Source of the DNA: Rhizobium tibeticum
GTDB lineage: Bacteria > Pseudomonadota > Alphaproteobacteria > Rhizobiales > Rhizobiaceae
Assembly (NCBI RefSeq): GCF_900110205.1
Contig: NZ_FOCV01000012.1
Location: 1 to 64,000 of the forward strand
Direction of reading: 5' to 3'
DNA length: 64,000 nt
Shown: positions 35,430 through 46,156 of the stretch, one piece after another
Layout: each line of letters starts with the position of its first letter
Numbering within the stretch: position 1 is the first letter of the stretch
Made by a program: the position numbers and the translations under genes
Notes under the pieces: model-generated
Databases searched by the model: none
What the model was told of the DNA's origin: nothing
Seen by the model: only the letters and a program-made list of their open reading frames with translations

Positions 35430-36227
35430 TTAGGCTCCGGCTGTGAAATCGAAATACGCAACGACAGGCACATGGTCCGACGGCTTCTCCCAGGCACGGA
35501 CATGCTTTTCAATCGCAGATGATGTCATGCGGTCTGCAGCCTCGGGCGAAAGCATCAGGTGGTCGATGCGAATGCCGTTGTTCTTCTGCCAAGCGCCGGC
35601 CTGATAATCCCAGAACGAGTAGAGTTGAACGGCATCCGTCGTCGCGCGCACGGCATCGGTCAATCCAAGCCCTTCAAGTCGACGGAATGCCTGGCGTGTC
35701 TGCGGCAGGAACAACGCGTCGTTCTCCCAGACCTTGGGGTCGAAGCAGTCGTGCGGCTCCTGGATGACGTTGTAGTCGCCGGCAAGGATCAGGATTTCCT
35801 CGTAAGCCAAGCGCCCGGCTGCGAATGTGCGCAGCCGCTCCATCCATGCAAGCTTGTAGGTATATTTCTCGGTGTCGACCGGATTGCCGTTTGGCAGGTA
35901 GAGGCAGCAGACGCGCGCGACGCGGTTGCCGGGCAGCGAAAAGACGGCTTCCAGGAAGCGGGCCTGCTCGTCAAGCGGATCGCCTGGCAGCCCGCGGCTC
36001 ACCTCGTCGGGCTTGGTTTTCGAAAGAATCGCGACGCCGTTGAAGCCTTTCTGGCCGTGCGTCTCGACATGATAGCCCATCGCTTCGATTTCGAGCCTGG
36101 GAAAACCCTCGTCGATCGTCTTGATCTCCTGCAGGCAGACGATATCGGGATCCGAGTCCTTCAGCCATTGCGTCAGGTTATCGATGCGCGCCTTGACGCC
36201 GTTGATGTTCCAGGTCGCGATCTTCAT
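35430..36227 (-). CDS. xthA: Exodeoxyribonuclease III
   Basis: The 265-residue enzyme cuts at abasic sites and removes 3' blocks during base-excision repair. The family residues are present: TWNINGVKARI, CLQEIKT with the catalytic Glu, AGDYNVIQEPHD, and the C-terminal GIRIDHLMLSP and KPSDHVPVVAYF with the catalytic Asp-His pair. It converges on exoR, separated by 58 bases with only a weak hairpin. ATG 36227 follows AGGACA. Confidence 0.95.
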   Translation of the reverse strand: MKIATWNINGVKARIDNLTQWLKDSDPDIVCLQEIKTIDEGFPRLEIEAMGYHVETHGQKGFNGVAILSKTKPDEVSRGLPGDPLDEQARFLEAVFSLPGNRVARVCCLYLPNGNPVDTEKYTYKLAWMERLRTFAAGRLAYEEILILAGDYNVIQEPHDCFDPKVWENDALFLPQTRQAFRRLEGLGLTDAVRATTDAVQLYSFWDYQAGAWQKNNGIRIDHLMLSPEAADRMTSSAIEKHVRAWEKPSDHVPVVAYFDFTAGA

Positions 36228-36345
36228 GGGGTGTCCTGTTCCGCTTCGTCGGTCTCTTGTATCGCGCTCCGTCGAGCGCGGACAAGACTATAAACCGGCC
36301 GCAAGGGATTCTTCGGCCGGTTCAATGTGGATACCTGGAGAAGGA

Positions 36346-36678
36346 TCAGATCGAGAAGCTTGTGCCGCAGCCGCAGCTTGCAACCGCGTTCGGATTCTTG
36401 ATCTGGAAGGATTGTCCGAGCAGGCTGTCGACGAAATCGATCTCGGATCCCGCCATATAGACTAGGGAGAGGCTGTCGATCAGCACCTTGGCGTCGTTCT
36501 TTTCGACGACGGTATCGTCGTCCTGCGCGTCATCGGCAAGGTCGAACTTGTAGGAAAAGCCCGAACAGCCGCCGCCTTCCACGGAAACACGCAACGCGCT
36601 CTTTCCGGGTTCGGTGCCGACGATCGCCGCGATTCGTTTTGCCGCGGCATCGGAAAGGGTTACACTTGCGTCCGTCAT
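36346..36678 (-). CDS. erpA: Iron-sulfur cluster insertion protein ErpA
   Basis: The 110-residue A-type carrier transfers Fe-S clusters to apo-proteins. The three conserved cysteines are in GGGCSGFSYKF (first) and ASCGCGTSFSI (the CGC pair near the C-terminus). ATG 36678 follows AGGAG; the longer frame to 36735 is not needed. It is 118 bases upstream of xthA on the same strand and divergent from dgt. Confidence 0.93.
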   Translation of the reverse strand: MTDASVTLSDAAAKRIAAIVGTEPGKSALRVSVEGGGCSGFSYKFDLADDAQDDDTVVEKNDAKVLIDSLSLVYMAGSEIDFVDSLLGQSFQIKNPNAVASCGCGTSFSI

Positions 36679-36891
36679 GTTTGCTCCTGCCGGGGTCAAG
36701 AACCGGAGAGAATAACTGTTAGCCGCTGGTTTCAAGCGACTGATTTCAAAGCTACTTACGCTTCATACCACGAAAGCGCATGTTTGGCTAAAGTGGCAGC
36801 GAAAGCGGCGCTTTGCCGTTTATGCTCTCTATAGGTATGAAGAGCGCAAGGCGGCGTCAATGGGCGGCTGCATATCGGGTAACGGTGACAA

Positions 36892-38109
36892 ATGACGATC
36901 GACAGGCATGCTTTGGGATACGGCAATAGCGACAGGGCGGTTTATGCGGCCGATCCCTGGGCGACGCGCGGGAGGCTCTATCCCGAGGACCTTAGCCCCA
37001 CCCGTTCCGATTTTCAGCGCGACCGCGACCGCATTGTCCACACGACGGCATTTCGCCGGCTGAAGCACAAGACGCAGGTGTTTATCGCTCAGGATGGCGA
37101 TCACTATCGCACCCGGTTGACGCACACGATCGAGGTTGCGCAGGTGGCCCGCGCGCTTGCCAGGGCACTGAAGCTCGACGAGGACCTCGCCGAAGGCGTG
37201 GCGCTCGTCCATGATTTCGGCCACACGCCCTTCGGCCATACGGGCGAGGATGCGCTGCACGAAATGCTGCTGCCATACGGAGGCTTCGATCACAACGCCC
37301 AGTCGCTGCGCATTGTAACCAAGCTGGAGCGCCGCTATGCCGATTTCGATGGCATCAATCTGACGTGGGAAAGCCTGGAAGGGCTCGTCAAGCACAACGG
37401 CCCACTCCTGACCAAGGAGGGTGCTGGCACGCGTGGGCCGGTTCCGCAGCCGATCCTGGACTATTGCGAGATCCACGACTTGGAACTGGATACCTATGCG
37501 AGCCTCGAGGCGCAGGTCGCCGCGATCGCAGATGATATTGCCTATAACACGCACGACATCGACGATGGGCTTCGCTCCGGCTATCTGACCTTCGACATGC
37601 TGGAGGAGATTCCGTTTCTGGCTGGTCTGATGGCGGAGGTGCGGGAACGCTACCCAAACCTCGAGTCCAGCCGCTTTACCCACGAGATCATGCGGCGCCA
37701 GATCACCCGTATGGTCGAGGACGTCATTTCCGTCGCGCAACAGGGCCTTGCGGAGATCGAGCCGAAGAACGCAACGGATATTCGCCAGGCCAATCGCGTG
37801 ATCGCGACATTTTCCGACGACATGTTTGAAACCGACCGGCAGATCAAGGCGATGCTTTTTAAGCGCATCTACCGGCATCCGGACATCATGCGCATCCGCG
37901 CCGGCGCAGCGCAGATCGTGACCGATCTCTTCGGCGCCTATATGGCCAATCCGAAGGAGATGCAGAGCCACTATTGGGTGGATCACATCGCCGGCCTTGC
38001 CGAAGCCGCGAGGGCGCGCCATGTCGGCGACTATCTGGCGGGGATGACCGACACCTACGCGATCAGCGCCCACAGGCGATTGTTTGACCACACTCCGGAT
38101 TTGCGATAG
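36892..38109 (+). CDS. dgt: Deoxyguanosinetriphosphate triphosphohydrolase-like protein
   Basis: The 405-residue HD-domain protein should hydrolyse dGTP or other dNTPs to the nucleoside and triphosphate. The metal ligands are in [11 protein letters not shown] and [16 protein letters not shown] (H...HD). The N-terminal [14 protein letters not shown] follows the usual dGTPase pattern. The third ligand Asp lies in [16 protein letters not shown]. It is first in the long plus-strand block and precedes argS by 65 bases. Nucleotide-pool control is the expected role. Confidence 0.93.
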   Translation: MTIDRHALGYGNSDRAVYAADPWATRGRLYPEDLSPTRSDFQRDRDRIVHTTAFRRLKHKTQVFIAQDGDHYRTRLTHTIEVAQVARALARALKLDEDLAEGVALVHDFGHTPFGHTGEDALHEMLLPYGGFDHNAQSLRIVTKLERRYADFDGINLTWESLEGLVKHNGPLLTKEGAGTRGPVPQPILDYCEIHDLELDTYASLEAQVAAIADDIAYNTHDIDDGLRSGYLTFDMLEEIPFLAGLMAEVRERYPNLESSRFTHEIMRRQITRMVEDVISVAQQGLAEIEPKNATDIRQANRVIATFSDDMFETDRQIKAMLFKRIYRHPDIMRIRAGAAQIVTDLFGAYMANPKEMQSHYWVDHIAGLAEAARARHVGDYLAGMTDTYAISAHRRLFDHTPDLR

Positions 38110-38174
38110 GCAGCGGTCGCCCGGCCGGGACCGGACAAATGCCTTGTGGCAGAGCCTATGCATGGAAGAGTGCG

Positions 38175-39932
38175 ATGAACCTTTTTACCGATTTCGACGC
38201 CAGGATTAAAACCGCCCTTGAACAGATCGATCTGGTCAAGGAGAAGCGATCCGAGGTGGATTTCGGCCGCATCGCGATCGAGCCGCCGCGCGACCCGAGC
38301 CACGGTGATGTTGCGACCAACGCAGCGATGGTGCTGGCAAAGCCGCTCGGCACCAATCCGCGCGCTCTGGCAGAGATCATTACGGCGAAGTTGAAGGAAG
38401 ACGCCGACGTCGCGGACGTCTCGGTAGCTGGCCCCGGCTTCATCAACATCAAGCTTTCGGTCGGCTACTGGCAGCGCCTGCTTGCCTCGATGATCGAGGC
38501 TGGCACGGACTACGGCCGCTCGGCGTTCGGCGCAGGCAAGCGCGTCAACGTCGAGTATGTGTCGGCGAACCCGACCGGTCCCATGCATGTCGGCCATTGC
38601 CGCGGCGCTGTCGTCGGCGACGCGCTCGCCAACCTGCTTTCCTTTGCCGGCTTCGATGTCGTCAAGGAGTACTACATCAACGACGCCGGCTCACAGATCG
38701 ACGTGCTGGCGCGGTCGGTCTTCCTGCGTTATCGCGAAGCTCTCGGCGAGAAGATCGGAGAGATTCCGCCAGGACTTTATCCGGGCGACTATCTCATTCC
38801 TGTCGGTCAGTCACTGGCCCGTGACTACGGCGTCAGGCTGCACAACATGACCGAAGATCAGTGGATGCCGATCGTTAAGGATCGCACGATCGATGCGATG
38901 ATGGCGATGATCCGCGAGGATCTGGATGCGTTGAACGTGCATCATGACGTGTTTTTCTCTGAGCGCACGCTGCACGCCCATGGCGCTGCCGCAATCCGCA
39001 CCGCGATCAACGATCTGACGTTCAATGGGCATGTCTATAAGGGCACGCTGCCGCCACCGAAGGGCCAGTTGCCCGAGGACTGGGAGGACCGTGAGCAGAC
39101 GCTGTTCCGCTCAACGGAAGTCGGCGACGATATGGATCGGCCGTTGATCAAGTCGGACGGCTCCTACACCTATTTCGCTGCCGACGTTGCCTACTTCAAG
39201 AACAAATTCGACCGTGGCTTCAACGAGATGATCTATGTTCTCGGCGCCGACCACGGCGGCTACGTCAAGCGCCTGGAGGCGGTCGCCCGGGGTGTTTCCG
39301 AAGGTAAGGCGAAGCTGACGGTCCTCCTTTGCCAGCTCGTGAAGCTGTTCCGCAATGGCGAGCCGGTGAAGATGTCGAAGCGCTCGGGCGACTTCGTGAC
39401 CCTCCGCGAAGTCGTCGAGGAGGTCGGCCGCGATTCGGTGCGCTTCATGATGCTATATCGCAAGAGTTCGGAGCCGTTGGACTTCGATTTCGCCAAAGTA
39501 ACGGAGCAATCGAAGGACAATCCAGTCTTCTACGTGCAATATGCGCACGCGCGCTGCATGTCTGTTTTCCGGCAGGCGAAGGAGGTGTTTCCGGACCTTG
39601 ACGCGGCGCCTGGCGAGCTTGCGAAAGCGGCAGCGCGGATCTCGGATCCCGCGGAATTGCAGCTGGTTGCGAAGGCCGCAGAATTTCCCCGGCTGGTCGA
39701 ATCTGCGGCGCAGTCACAGGAGCCGCACCGCGTCGTATTTTACCTCTATGACCTGGCAAGTTCTTTCCATGCGCACTGGAATAAAGGCAAGGATCAAGTA
39801 GACTTACGATTTATTAACGATAAGAACCGAGAATCGAGTATAGCCAGATTAGGGCTGGTGTACGCCGTTGCGTCGGTTTTGAAGTCGGGACTTGCTATTG
39901 CGGGTACCGCTGCGCCGGATGAGATGCGGTAG
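38175..39932 (+). CDS. argS: Arginyl-tRNA synthetase
   Basis: The 585-residue class I enzyme charges tRNA-Arg. HIGH appears as [20 protein letters not shown] near residue 130, and the second signature is [12 protein letters not shown] near residue 398. The N-terminal Add-1 domain ([18 protein letters not shown]) and the C-terminal all-helical anticodon domain ([16 protein letters not shown]) are present. ATG 38175 follows GGAAGAG; the frame extends 12 codons upstream without support. Confidence 0.97.
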   Translation: MNLFTDFDARIKTALEQIDLVKEKRSEVDFGRIAIEPPRDPSHGDVATNAAMVLAKPLGTNPRALAEIITAKLKEDADVADVSVAGPGFINIKLSVGYWQRLLASMIEAGTDYGRSAFGAGKRVNVEYVSANPTGPMHVGHCRGAVVGDALANLLSFAGFDVVKEYYINDAGSQIDVLARSVFLRYREALGEKIGEIPPGLYPGDYLIPVGQSLARDYGVRLHNMTEDQWMPIVKDRTIDAMMAMIREDLDALNVHHDVFFSERTLHAHGAAAIRTAINDLTFNGHVYKGTLPPPKGQLPEDWEDREQTLFRSTEVGDDMDRPLIKSDGSYTYFAADVAYFKNKFDRGFNEMIYVLGADHGGYVKRLEAVARGVSEGKAKLTVLLCQLVKLFRNGEPVKMSKRSGDFVTLREVVEEVGRDSVRFMMLYRKSSEPLDFDFAKVTEQSKDNPVFYVQYAHARCMSVFRQAKEVFPDLDAAPGELAKAAARISDPAELQLVAKAAEFPRLVESAAQSQEPHRVVFYLYDLASSFHAHWNKGKDQVDLRFINDKNRESSIARLGLVYAVASVLKSGLAIAGTAAPDEMR

Positions 39933-39985
39933 CGTCACCATTTACCCACAATGCTCTGGCATAAACCTTAGCAGTTGCGAGTGGG

Positions 39986-42900
39986 ATGAGTATGGCAGAC
40001 AAACAGCGGGCGTATGACACGCGTAAGAATACGGACCACTTTGCCGACGATGACCCTTTGGCGGAACTTGCCCGTATCGTTGGCTTTGAACCCCGGGTAG
40101 CAGCGAATACTGTTGAAGACGCACCCCGACAGGAACCGGCATTCAATCTCGAAGATGAGTTGCTGCGCGAGTTCGAGCGCTACGACGAGCCTCAGTCCGC
40201 AAGTTCCTTCGATCGGCTGCCTGAGCCCGTCTTCGAGCAGCCGACTGCCCATGAGGCTTCCGCCGATGAAGTTGGTGTCGCGCCCGCTGCCGAGGCCGAA
40301 CTTGATTTTGTCATCGAGCCTGAAGTTTCCCCCGAAGTTGCCGTTGAGCCGGAGGTTCTTCAGCCGCCGGAAGTGGCTTCCAACTTGACCGCCGCCGCTT
40401 GGGCGTCAAGCGCCATTCGTGAGGGTGAACCAATCTCCGGCGGCGCTCGTGATCTGATCGAAGAACTCGAGATGTCGATCGGCGCATCGCCCGCTTCGGC
40501 TGCGCCCGTTGTGCCGGTGGCGTCTGCCAAGGCTCCGCAGTGGTCTGCGGCCAGCATCCGGCTGCCGATCGCCAACTTCCATCCGGCGCGCCGCGATGAG
40601 CCTTTTGCCCCGGTCGTTCCCGTGGCTGTTTCTGCGCCTGAACCGACTGCTTCTGCGCCTGAACTGGATGCTGCTGCGTCGGAGGGCATTGCCGCTTTTG
40701 AAATGCCTGTTGCAGCGGGCTTCCCCGCTGAAATCGATCGGCACGAAGAGCCCGAGGTGGTCCACGATGAGCGTGAGGTGCTTCCGGAAGCGCCGGTCGT
40801 TGAACCTCTCATCGATCACCGCGCCTTCGATCTGGCTGCTGCCGCGAAGGATGGTGCCGTTCAGGCCGATGCTGCGCTGACGGAAGCAGCGCCGAGTGAG
40901 ATCGACGATATTGCCTTCGATATCGATGAACTCCTCGCCGACGTGTCGCATTACCCCGTTCCGGAGCGCCAGATCACGCCCGCGACAGACGTCGCCGAGA
41001 TGCCGCGCTCGCCGGAGCCGGTCCGCGTCGCGGCACCTGTCGTGGCTCCAATGCCGAAACCGGTCGAGCCGCCTTTGCTCGCCTCCACGGCCAAGGCTGA
41101 ACCGGAAGGTGATGATCCTTTCGCCGGCCATGACTTCGAACTCGATCTTGAAGGTATCGAGCTGGAATTGGCCGATTTTGACTTTGCTGAGCCAGTGAAG
41201 GTGCAGCCGCAAGCGGCCGAACCACCGAGAGTTCAGACACAACATGTCGAGGCCGTTGGACCGCAGCCGGTCGCCCCAGTGCCCGCTTTCCAGTCGGCGC
41301 CCGCTCCGGTTGTTGCCGCCCAGCCAATCCGTCAGGCCCCGGTAGAGGCAGCTTTCGTCGAAAAGGCGCCCGCAACGCCCGCATTTTCGACCGATGCCGG
41401 AGACGACCTCCGGTTCGATCCGTCGATGATCTCGGATGCGGAGTATCATCCAGAAGCCGTCGAAGAAATGCACGTGCCCGTGCTGCCGCCCGTCGAGCAG
41501 CCGGAACCGGTGGTGACGACCTCAGACTTCGATTTCGACGTCGACGCCGAGATCGCCAACCTGCTTGCGCCGGCCAAGCCGGCGGAAACGCCTGCAAAGC
41601 CAGTCGTCGAGGAATGGCGGACCCGTGCGCCGATCTCTGTCGCGTCGACCGCAGTGCCAGCCGTGCCTATCGCCAAGCAGGCTCCGTTACAGAGCTTGGA
41701 CGAGTTCGAACGCGCGCTTGAAGAAGACTTCCGACGGAGCGTCAACGAGCCGGTCCAACGCCGCGAGAACGTTTCCCAGGTGCAGATCCAGTCGGCAGGT
41801 GAAGCCGAGGATATGAGCCGTGCACGCTCGATGAAACGGATGCTGGCCGCCGCTGCAGCGATCGTCGTGTTCGGCGGGGTCGCCTATGCAGGCTATACGT
41901 TCCTAGCCCGTGATGGAGGCCTTGGTATTGCCTCCGGCGAGCCGCGCGTGATCACAGCAGACAAGGACCCGGTTAAGGTCGTACCGGAAAATCCGGGCGG
42001 CAAGACCGTGCCGAACCAGGACAAGGCTGTTTACGACAGCGTCGGCGGTGCCGCTGCCGAAGCGCCGAAGCAGAAAGCACTGGTGTCGAGCGACGAGCAG
42101 CCGGTCGACGTCGTTCAGCGCACGCTGACGCCGGAGACGCTGCCTGAGGACAACGACAGCGACATCGCAACGCCGCCAATGGCGACACCGGTCGGCGACA
42201 CTCAGGATCCGCGCCTGCTGCCGAGCCAGGAGACGGCCGCTGTCGACGAAGCTGACAATGCAAGCCAGGCTCCGTCGGTTTCCGCCCGCAAGGTCCGCAC
42301 CATGATCGTCCGGCCGGACGGTACTTTGGTTGCCCGCGACGAGCCGGCTCCGGAAGCGGCCCCGACGCTGCCGAAGGCAACTCCCGTTCAGACGCAGAAG
42401 ATCACCGCCGGCGCAAAGCCGGCTGGCGGCACTGCTGCGAATTTCCCGGCATCGGGGCAGGTCACCGCCGCCGACATTCGTTCGACCCCGGTTGAAGAAA
42501 CCAAGCCGACAGCTGCACAGGCTCCCTCGGAAAATGCGCTGGCCAAGGCGGCGGCCGCCACTCCAGCGAACGTCGACCCGCCGGTCCGCGCGGTGAAGAG
42601 TTCCACGGTGAGCGACACCGCGCCGGCTCCTGCAGCGCGTCCGGCTGGGACTGAAGCGGTGAAGGCAACTACCGAGGCGCCCGCAGCACCTGCAGCACAG
42701 AAGCCGAAGGAAGTTGCCGCTGTTTCGCCGGCTGCAACCCAGGCTCAACCTGCTACGGCCGCTGGTGGCTACGGCGTCCAGATCGCATCGCTCCCTTCCG
42801 AGGAAGAGGCGAAGAAGTCCTACGCGAGCCTTTCGAAGAAGTTTGCAAGCGTGCTTAGCGGCCGCAGCTACGAGATTCGCAAGGCCGAGATTGCAGGGAA

Positions 42901-43006
42901 GGGCACGTTCTACCGAGTTCGTATCCCTGCGGGCTCCAAGGACGAAGCCGCGGCTATCTGCGAAAAGTACCGTGCCGCAGGCGGCAGCTGCCTTATCTCG
43001 AAGTAA
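39986..43006 (+). CDS. Large SPOR-domain envelope protein
   Basis: The 1006-residue protein has a long acidic, Pro/Ala/Glu/Val-rich cytoplasmic region (about residues 1-610), one membrane helix (RMLAAAAAIVVFGGVAYAGY) and a low-complexity periplasmic linker. A C-terminal SPOR domain of about 75 residues begins GGYGVQIASLPSEEEAKKSY. SPOR domains bind denuded peptidoglycan at the septum, so a division role like FtsN is likely, though most of the protein is disordered. The N-terminal side is far longer than in FtsN. Its place between argS and nagZ is typical of this order. ATG 39992 is an equally good start. Confidence 0.85.
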   Translation: MSMADKQRAYDTRKNTDHFADDDPLAELARIVGFEPRVAANTVEDAPRQEPAFNLEDELLREFERYDEPQSASSFDRLPEPVFEQPTAHEASADEVGVAPAAEAELDFVIEPEVSPEVAVEPEVLQPPEVASNLTAAAWASSAIREGEPISGGARDLIEELEMSIGASPASAAPVVPVASAKAPQWSAASIRLPIANFHPARRDEPFAPVVPVAVSAPEPTASAPELDAAASEGIAAFEMPVAAGFPAEIDRHEEPEVVHDEREVLPEAPVVEPLIDHRAFDLAAAAKDGAVQADAALTEAAPSEIDDIAFDIDELLADVSHYPVPERQITPATDVAEMPRSPEPVRVAAPVVAPMPKPVEPPLLASTAKAEPEGDDPFAGHDFELDLEGIELELADFDFAEPVKVQPQAAEPPRVQTQHVEAVGPQPVAPVPAFQSAPAPVVAAQPIRQAPVEAAFVEKAPATPAFSTDAGDDLRFDPSMISDAEYHPEAVEEMHVPVLPPVEQPEPVVTTSDFDFDVDAEIANLLAPAKPAETPAKPVVEEWRTRAPISVASTAVPAVPIAKQAPLQSLDEFERALEEDFRRSVNEPVQRRENVSQVQIQSAGEAEDMSRARSMKRMLAAAAAIVVFGGVAYAGYTFLARDGGLGIASGEPRVITADKDPVKVVPENPGGKTVPNQDKAVYDSVGGAAAEAPKQKALVSSDEQPVDVVQRTLTPETLPEDNDSDIATPPMATPVGDTQDPRLLPSQETAAVDEADNASQAPSVSARKVRTMIVRPDGTLVARDEPAPEAAPTLPKATPVQTQKITAGAKPAGGTAANFPASGQVTAADIRSTPVEETKPTAAQAPSENALAKAAAATPANVDPPVRAVKSSTVSDTAPAPAARPAGTEAVKATTEAPAAPAAQKPKEVAAVSPAATQAQPATAAGGYGVQIASLPSEEEAKKSYASLSKKFASVLSGRSYEIRKAEIAGKGTFYRVRIPAGSKDEAAAICEKYRAAGGSCLISK

Positions 43007-43027
43007 GCTATCGGCAAGCATTCAATC

Positions 43028-43060
43028 AAAGCGGCGGGTCTCTGGTCCGCCGCTTTTTTT
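43028..43060 (+). terminator. Terminator after the SPOR gene
   Basis: Stem AAAGCGGCGG with complement CCGCCGCTTT and a 9-base loop, then a run of T, lies 22 bases after the stop codon. It overlaps the longer open frame of nagZ and supports the later nagZ start. Confidence 0.85.
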
Positions 43061-43115
43061 GTGAATGCCGGTTGACGCGGCTCGTATTTTTGCGGAGCAC
43101 CTCTATGATTCGGGT

Positions 43116-44129
43116 ATGACCGAATCAAAAGCAATGATCCTTGGCTGTAGCGGCCTTTCTCTTACTCCCGAAGAAAAGGCGTTCTTCAGCGCCGAGCGTC
43201 CTTGGGGCTTCATTCTGTTTGGACGCAATATTTCGGAGCCGCAACAGATCAGCGATCTCGTCGCGGAGATGCGAGAAGCAGTCGGTTGGCACGCGCCGGT
43301 TCTGATCGACCAGGAAGGTGGACGCGTCCAGCGCATCCGGCCGCCGATCTTCCAGCACTATCCCTCGGGGCAACAGCTTGGCGATATCTATCGGCAGAAC
43401 AGAGAAAAAGGCCTCCGTGCCGCCTGGTTGATGTCGCGGCTGCACGCCTTCGATCTTTCGAGCCTTGGGATCAATGTGGACTGCCTCCCGGTGCTGGACG
43501 TTCCCGTGGAGGGCAGCAGCAACGTGATCGGCAACCGCGCTTACGGTGGCGATCCAATGACAGTCACGGCCATGGGACGTGCCGCAGCCGAGGGTTTGAA
43601 AGCGGGCGGTCTTCTCCCTGTAGTGAAGCACATGCCGGGCCACGGTCGCGGCTTTGCGGATTCCCATCACGAGCTGCCGGTCGTCGCGGTTTCGCGCGCA
43701 GAACTCGAGGTGCATGATTTCCCTCCGTTCATTGCCATGAAGGACGAATTGATGGCGATGACGTGCCATGTCGTCTTTGCAGCCGTCGATTCCGAGCACC
43801 CGGCAACTACCTCGCGCAAGGTCATCGCCGGTATTATTCGCGACTACATCGGCTTCAAGGGTCTGTTGCTTTCCGACGATACATCGATGAACGCCCTTGC
43901 CGGCACGATCGCAGAGCGCGCCGCCAACATCATCGCTGGCGGATGTGATATCGTGCTTCATTGCAACGGCCACATGGACGAGATGCAGCAGGTCGTCGAA
44001 AATGTGCCGGTCTTGCAGGGCCAGTCGCTCTTGCGCGCACAAGCGGTGCTGAGGGGCCTCCCGAGCGCTGACAATGCCGAGGAGGCTTCGATCCGCGCCG
44101 AGTTCGATGAGTTGTTTGCGACTGTCTGA
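43116..44129 (+). CDS. nagZ: Beta-N-acetylhexosaminidase NagZ
   Basis: The 337-residue GH3 enzyme releases GlcNAc from 1,6-anhydromuramyl peptides during cell-wall recycling in the cytoplasm. The signature segment KHMPGHGRGFADSHHELPVV contains the Lys-His pair and the Asp-His general acid loop. The nucleophile Asp lies in LLLSDDTSMNAL. The QEGGRVQRIRPP segment is also typical. ATG 43116 was chosen because the earlier in-frame codon lies at the preceding terminator. It is followed 22 bases later by scpA. Confidence 0.93.
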   Translation: MTESKAMILGCSGLSLTPEEKAFFSAERPWGFILFGRNISEPQQISDLVAEMREAVGWHAPVLIDQEGGRVQRIRPPIFQHYPSGQQLGDIYRQNREKGLRAAWLMSRLHAFDLSSLGINVDCLPVLDVPVEGSSNVIGNRAYGGDPMTVTAMGRAAAEGLKAGGLLPVVKHMPGHGRGFADSHHELPVVAVSRAELEVHDFPPFIAMKDELMAMTCHVVFAAVDSEHPATTSRKVIAGIIRDYIGFKGLLLSDDTSMNALAGTIAERAANIIAGGCDIVLHCNGHMDEMQQVVENVPVLQGQSLLRAQAVLRGLPSADNAEEASIRAEFDELFATV

Positions 44130-44150
44130 TCGCAGAAGGGGCAGGGCAGG

Positions 44151-45008
44151 GTGGATACGGTCAAAGGCACGGAACGGCTGCAGACGGCAACGCCAATGGA
44201 CAAGTTGTGGCAGGAGAACGGCGCCGAGCGCGCGAGCTCCGATCCCGCGCTGCTGATCGATGTTGCCGGCTTCGAAGGCCCGCTCGACCTTTTGCTCTAT
44301 CTCGCCCGCAATCAGAAGGTCGATTTGTCCCGCATCTCCGTTCTTGCGCTGGCGGAGCAATATCTGCAGTTCATCGAAAGCGCGAGGCGGATCCGGATCG
44401 AGCTGGCAGCCGACTATCTCGTCATGGCCGCCTGGCTTGCCTACCTGAAATCGCGCCTGCTGATCCCGCAGCAGGCCAAGGACGACGGCCCTTCCGGCGA
44501 GGAAATGGCGGCAACGCTTGCCTTCCGCCTGAAGCGCCTCGAAGCGATGCGCGAGGCTGCGAGCGGTCTCGTCAACCGGAACCGCCTGGGCCGCGATATC
44601 TTTGCTCGTGGTGCGCCGGAGCACATCCCGGACAGGCATCAGTCGGCGTACACTGCCAGCCTCTACGATCTGCTGACGGCTTATGCGTCGCTCCGTCAGC
44701 GTCAGGCGGTAACGCAGGTGACGATCGCACGTCGCACTGTCTGGTCGCTGACCGACGCCCGCGAGCTTCTGACCCGCATCATCGGCGAGATCAGCGACTG
44801 GACAGCATTGGAAGCTTACCTCATGCGTTACATGGCGTCGCCGGAAGACAGAGTGACAGCAATTGCCAGTGCGTTCGCGGCTTCCCTCGAGCTCGTTCGC
44901 GAAGGTAAGCTCGAGATCCGTCAGGATGGAGCTTTCCAGCCGCTCTATATGAGACGCGGCCCTAAACATGGAACGCTGCAGGTCGTCGAACAGGAGCGAC
45001 CGGCGTGA
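44151..45008 (+). CDS. scpA: Segregation and condensation protein A
   Basis: The 285-residue kleisin subunit of the SMC-ScpAB condensin bridges the SMC heads. The N-terminal SMC-binding region has FEGPLDLLLYLARNQKVDLS and LALAEQYLQFIE; LAADYLVMAAWLAYLKSRLL follows, and the C-terminal winged helix ends the protein. The GTG at 44151 follows GGGCAGGG; ATG 44196 is possible. It overlaps scpB by four bases, a sign of translational coupling. Confidence 0.93.
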   Translation: MDTVKGTERLQTATPMDKLWQENGAERASSDPALLIDVAGFEGPLDLLLYLARNQKVDLSRISVLALAEQYLQFIESARRIRIELAADYLVMAAWLAYLKSRLLIPQQAKDDGPSGEEMAATLAFRLKRLEAMREAASGLVNRNRLGRDIFARGAPEHIPDRHQSAYTASLYDLLTAYASLRQRQAVTQVTIARRTVWSLTDARELLTRIIGEISDWTALEAYLMRYMASPEDRVTAIASAFAASLELVREGKLEIRQDGAFQPLYMRRGPKHGTLQVVEQERPA

Positions 45009-45721
45009 CCGATCTGGAAGACGAACACATCGATAGTGCAATGGTGGAAGAGACAGAGGACGACGTTCGTGCAGAGACTGAGGCGGAGCGCATTGCCGAG
45101 GCATTGGTCTTCGCATCTGCGCAGCCCGTCTCCGAAGGGTTCATCGCCGATCGCCTGCCGCGTCCGTTCAACGTCCGTGGGATCATGCTGCGCCTGAAGG
45201 AGCAGTATGCCCATCGCGGCGTCAATCTCGTGCAGGTGGATGATGCTTGGGCCTTCCGTACGGCGGCAGACCTCTCCTTCGTCATCCGGCGCGACGAGAA
45301 CGAAGCCAAGAAGTTGTCGCGAGCGGCCTTGGAAGTACTGGCGATCATTGCGTATCACCAGCCGGTGACGCGGGCCGAAATCGAGGATATCAGAGGCGTC
45401 CAGACCTCCCGCGGCACACTCGGCGTTCTGATGGAGGCGGGCTGGGTTCGGTTTCGCGGTCGCAGGCGCACGCCGGGTCGTCCCGTTACGCTGGGCACGA
45501 CGCGCGATTTCCTCGATCATTTCGGCCTGGAAGAACTGCGCGATCTGCCAGGACTTGAAGAATTGAAGGGCGCAGGGCTGCTCTCCGGTCGCATCCCGGC
45601 CAACTTCAATATACCATCGCCGACAATGAACGACGAGTTGACCGAAGACGAAGATCCGATCACGCAGCTCGATCTCGAGGAACTCGGCCTGCTTGCGCCC
45701 GGCGGCGCGTCCGAAGACTAA
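45005..45721 (+). CDS. scpB: Segregation and condensation protein B
   Basis: The 238-residue partner of ScpA dimerises and binds the kleisin centre. Two winged-helix domains are visible: ERIAEALVFASAQPVSEGFI in the first, and LEVLAIIAYHQPVTRAEIED with GVLMEAGWVRFRGR in the second. It starts at GTG 45005 within the scpA stop (GTGA). An acidic tail (LTEDEDPITQLDLEEL) extends beyond the family core. Confidence 0.92.
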   Translation: MTDLEDEHIDSAMVEETEDDVRAETEAERIAEALVFASAQPVSEGFIADRLPRPFNVRGIMLRLKEQYAHRGVNLVQVDDAWAFRTAADLSFVIRRDENEAKKLSRAALEVLAIIAYHQPVTRAEIEDIRGVQTSRGTLGVLMEAGWVRFRGRRRTPGRPVTLGTTRDFLDHFGLEELRDLPGLEELKGAGLLSGRIPANFNIPSPTMNDELTEDEDPITQLDLEELGLLAPGGASED

Positions 45722-45906
45722 TCGGATTTGTCTTGGTTCCGCCACGCATCGCGAAAACAATGCCGATCACAGTTTTTCGAATGTGTCTTCTCTTGTCACA
45801 GAGGGCGATACCGTGACATTAAGCGACAATCCAAGGGGAACTTTGATGTTGGAATTGGTGTAGGAAGCTCTTACATCTGGAAACATCGCAACAGGGAGTT
45901 AGCGTA

Positions 45907-46107
45907 ATGGGTTCATTTAGCATGTGGCACTGGCTGATCGTTCTGGTCATCGTGCTTCTGTTGTTCGGTCGCGGCAAGATTCCGGAACTGATGGGCGACG
46001 TTGCCAAGGGCATCAAGAGCTTCAAGAAGGGCATGAACGACGAAGACACCACGCCCGAGTCCACGACTGCCAAGACCGTCGATCACAAGGCCGACGAAAC
46101 GAAGTAA
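45907..46107 (+). CDS. tatA: Twin-arginine translocase subunit TatA
   Basis: The 66-residue protein forms the variable Tat pore. Its N-terminal membrane helix is [20 protein letters not shown], with the conserved Phe-Gly hinge, then an amphipathic helix ([17 protein letters not shown]) and a charged tail. GGGAG precedes ATG 45907. About 185 bases separate it from scpB, so tatABC probably has its own promoter. Confidence 0.95.
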   Translation: MGSFSMWHWLIVLVIVLLLFGRGKIPELMGDVAKGIKSFKKGMNDEDTTPESTTAKTVDHKADETK

Positions 46108-46156
46108 ACACCTCCGGGCAAACGTAGCCCCCACGTTTCCCGCTCAGGAGCCTTGA

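Noticed and set aside
36829..38163. 444-codon open frame on the minus strand
   Set aside because: It is antisense to dgt, which has a complete HD motif set.
43125..45116. 663-codon open frame on the minus strand
   Set aside because: It is antisense to nagZ and scpA, both well supported.
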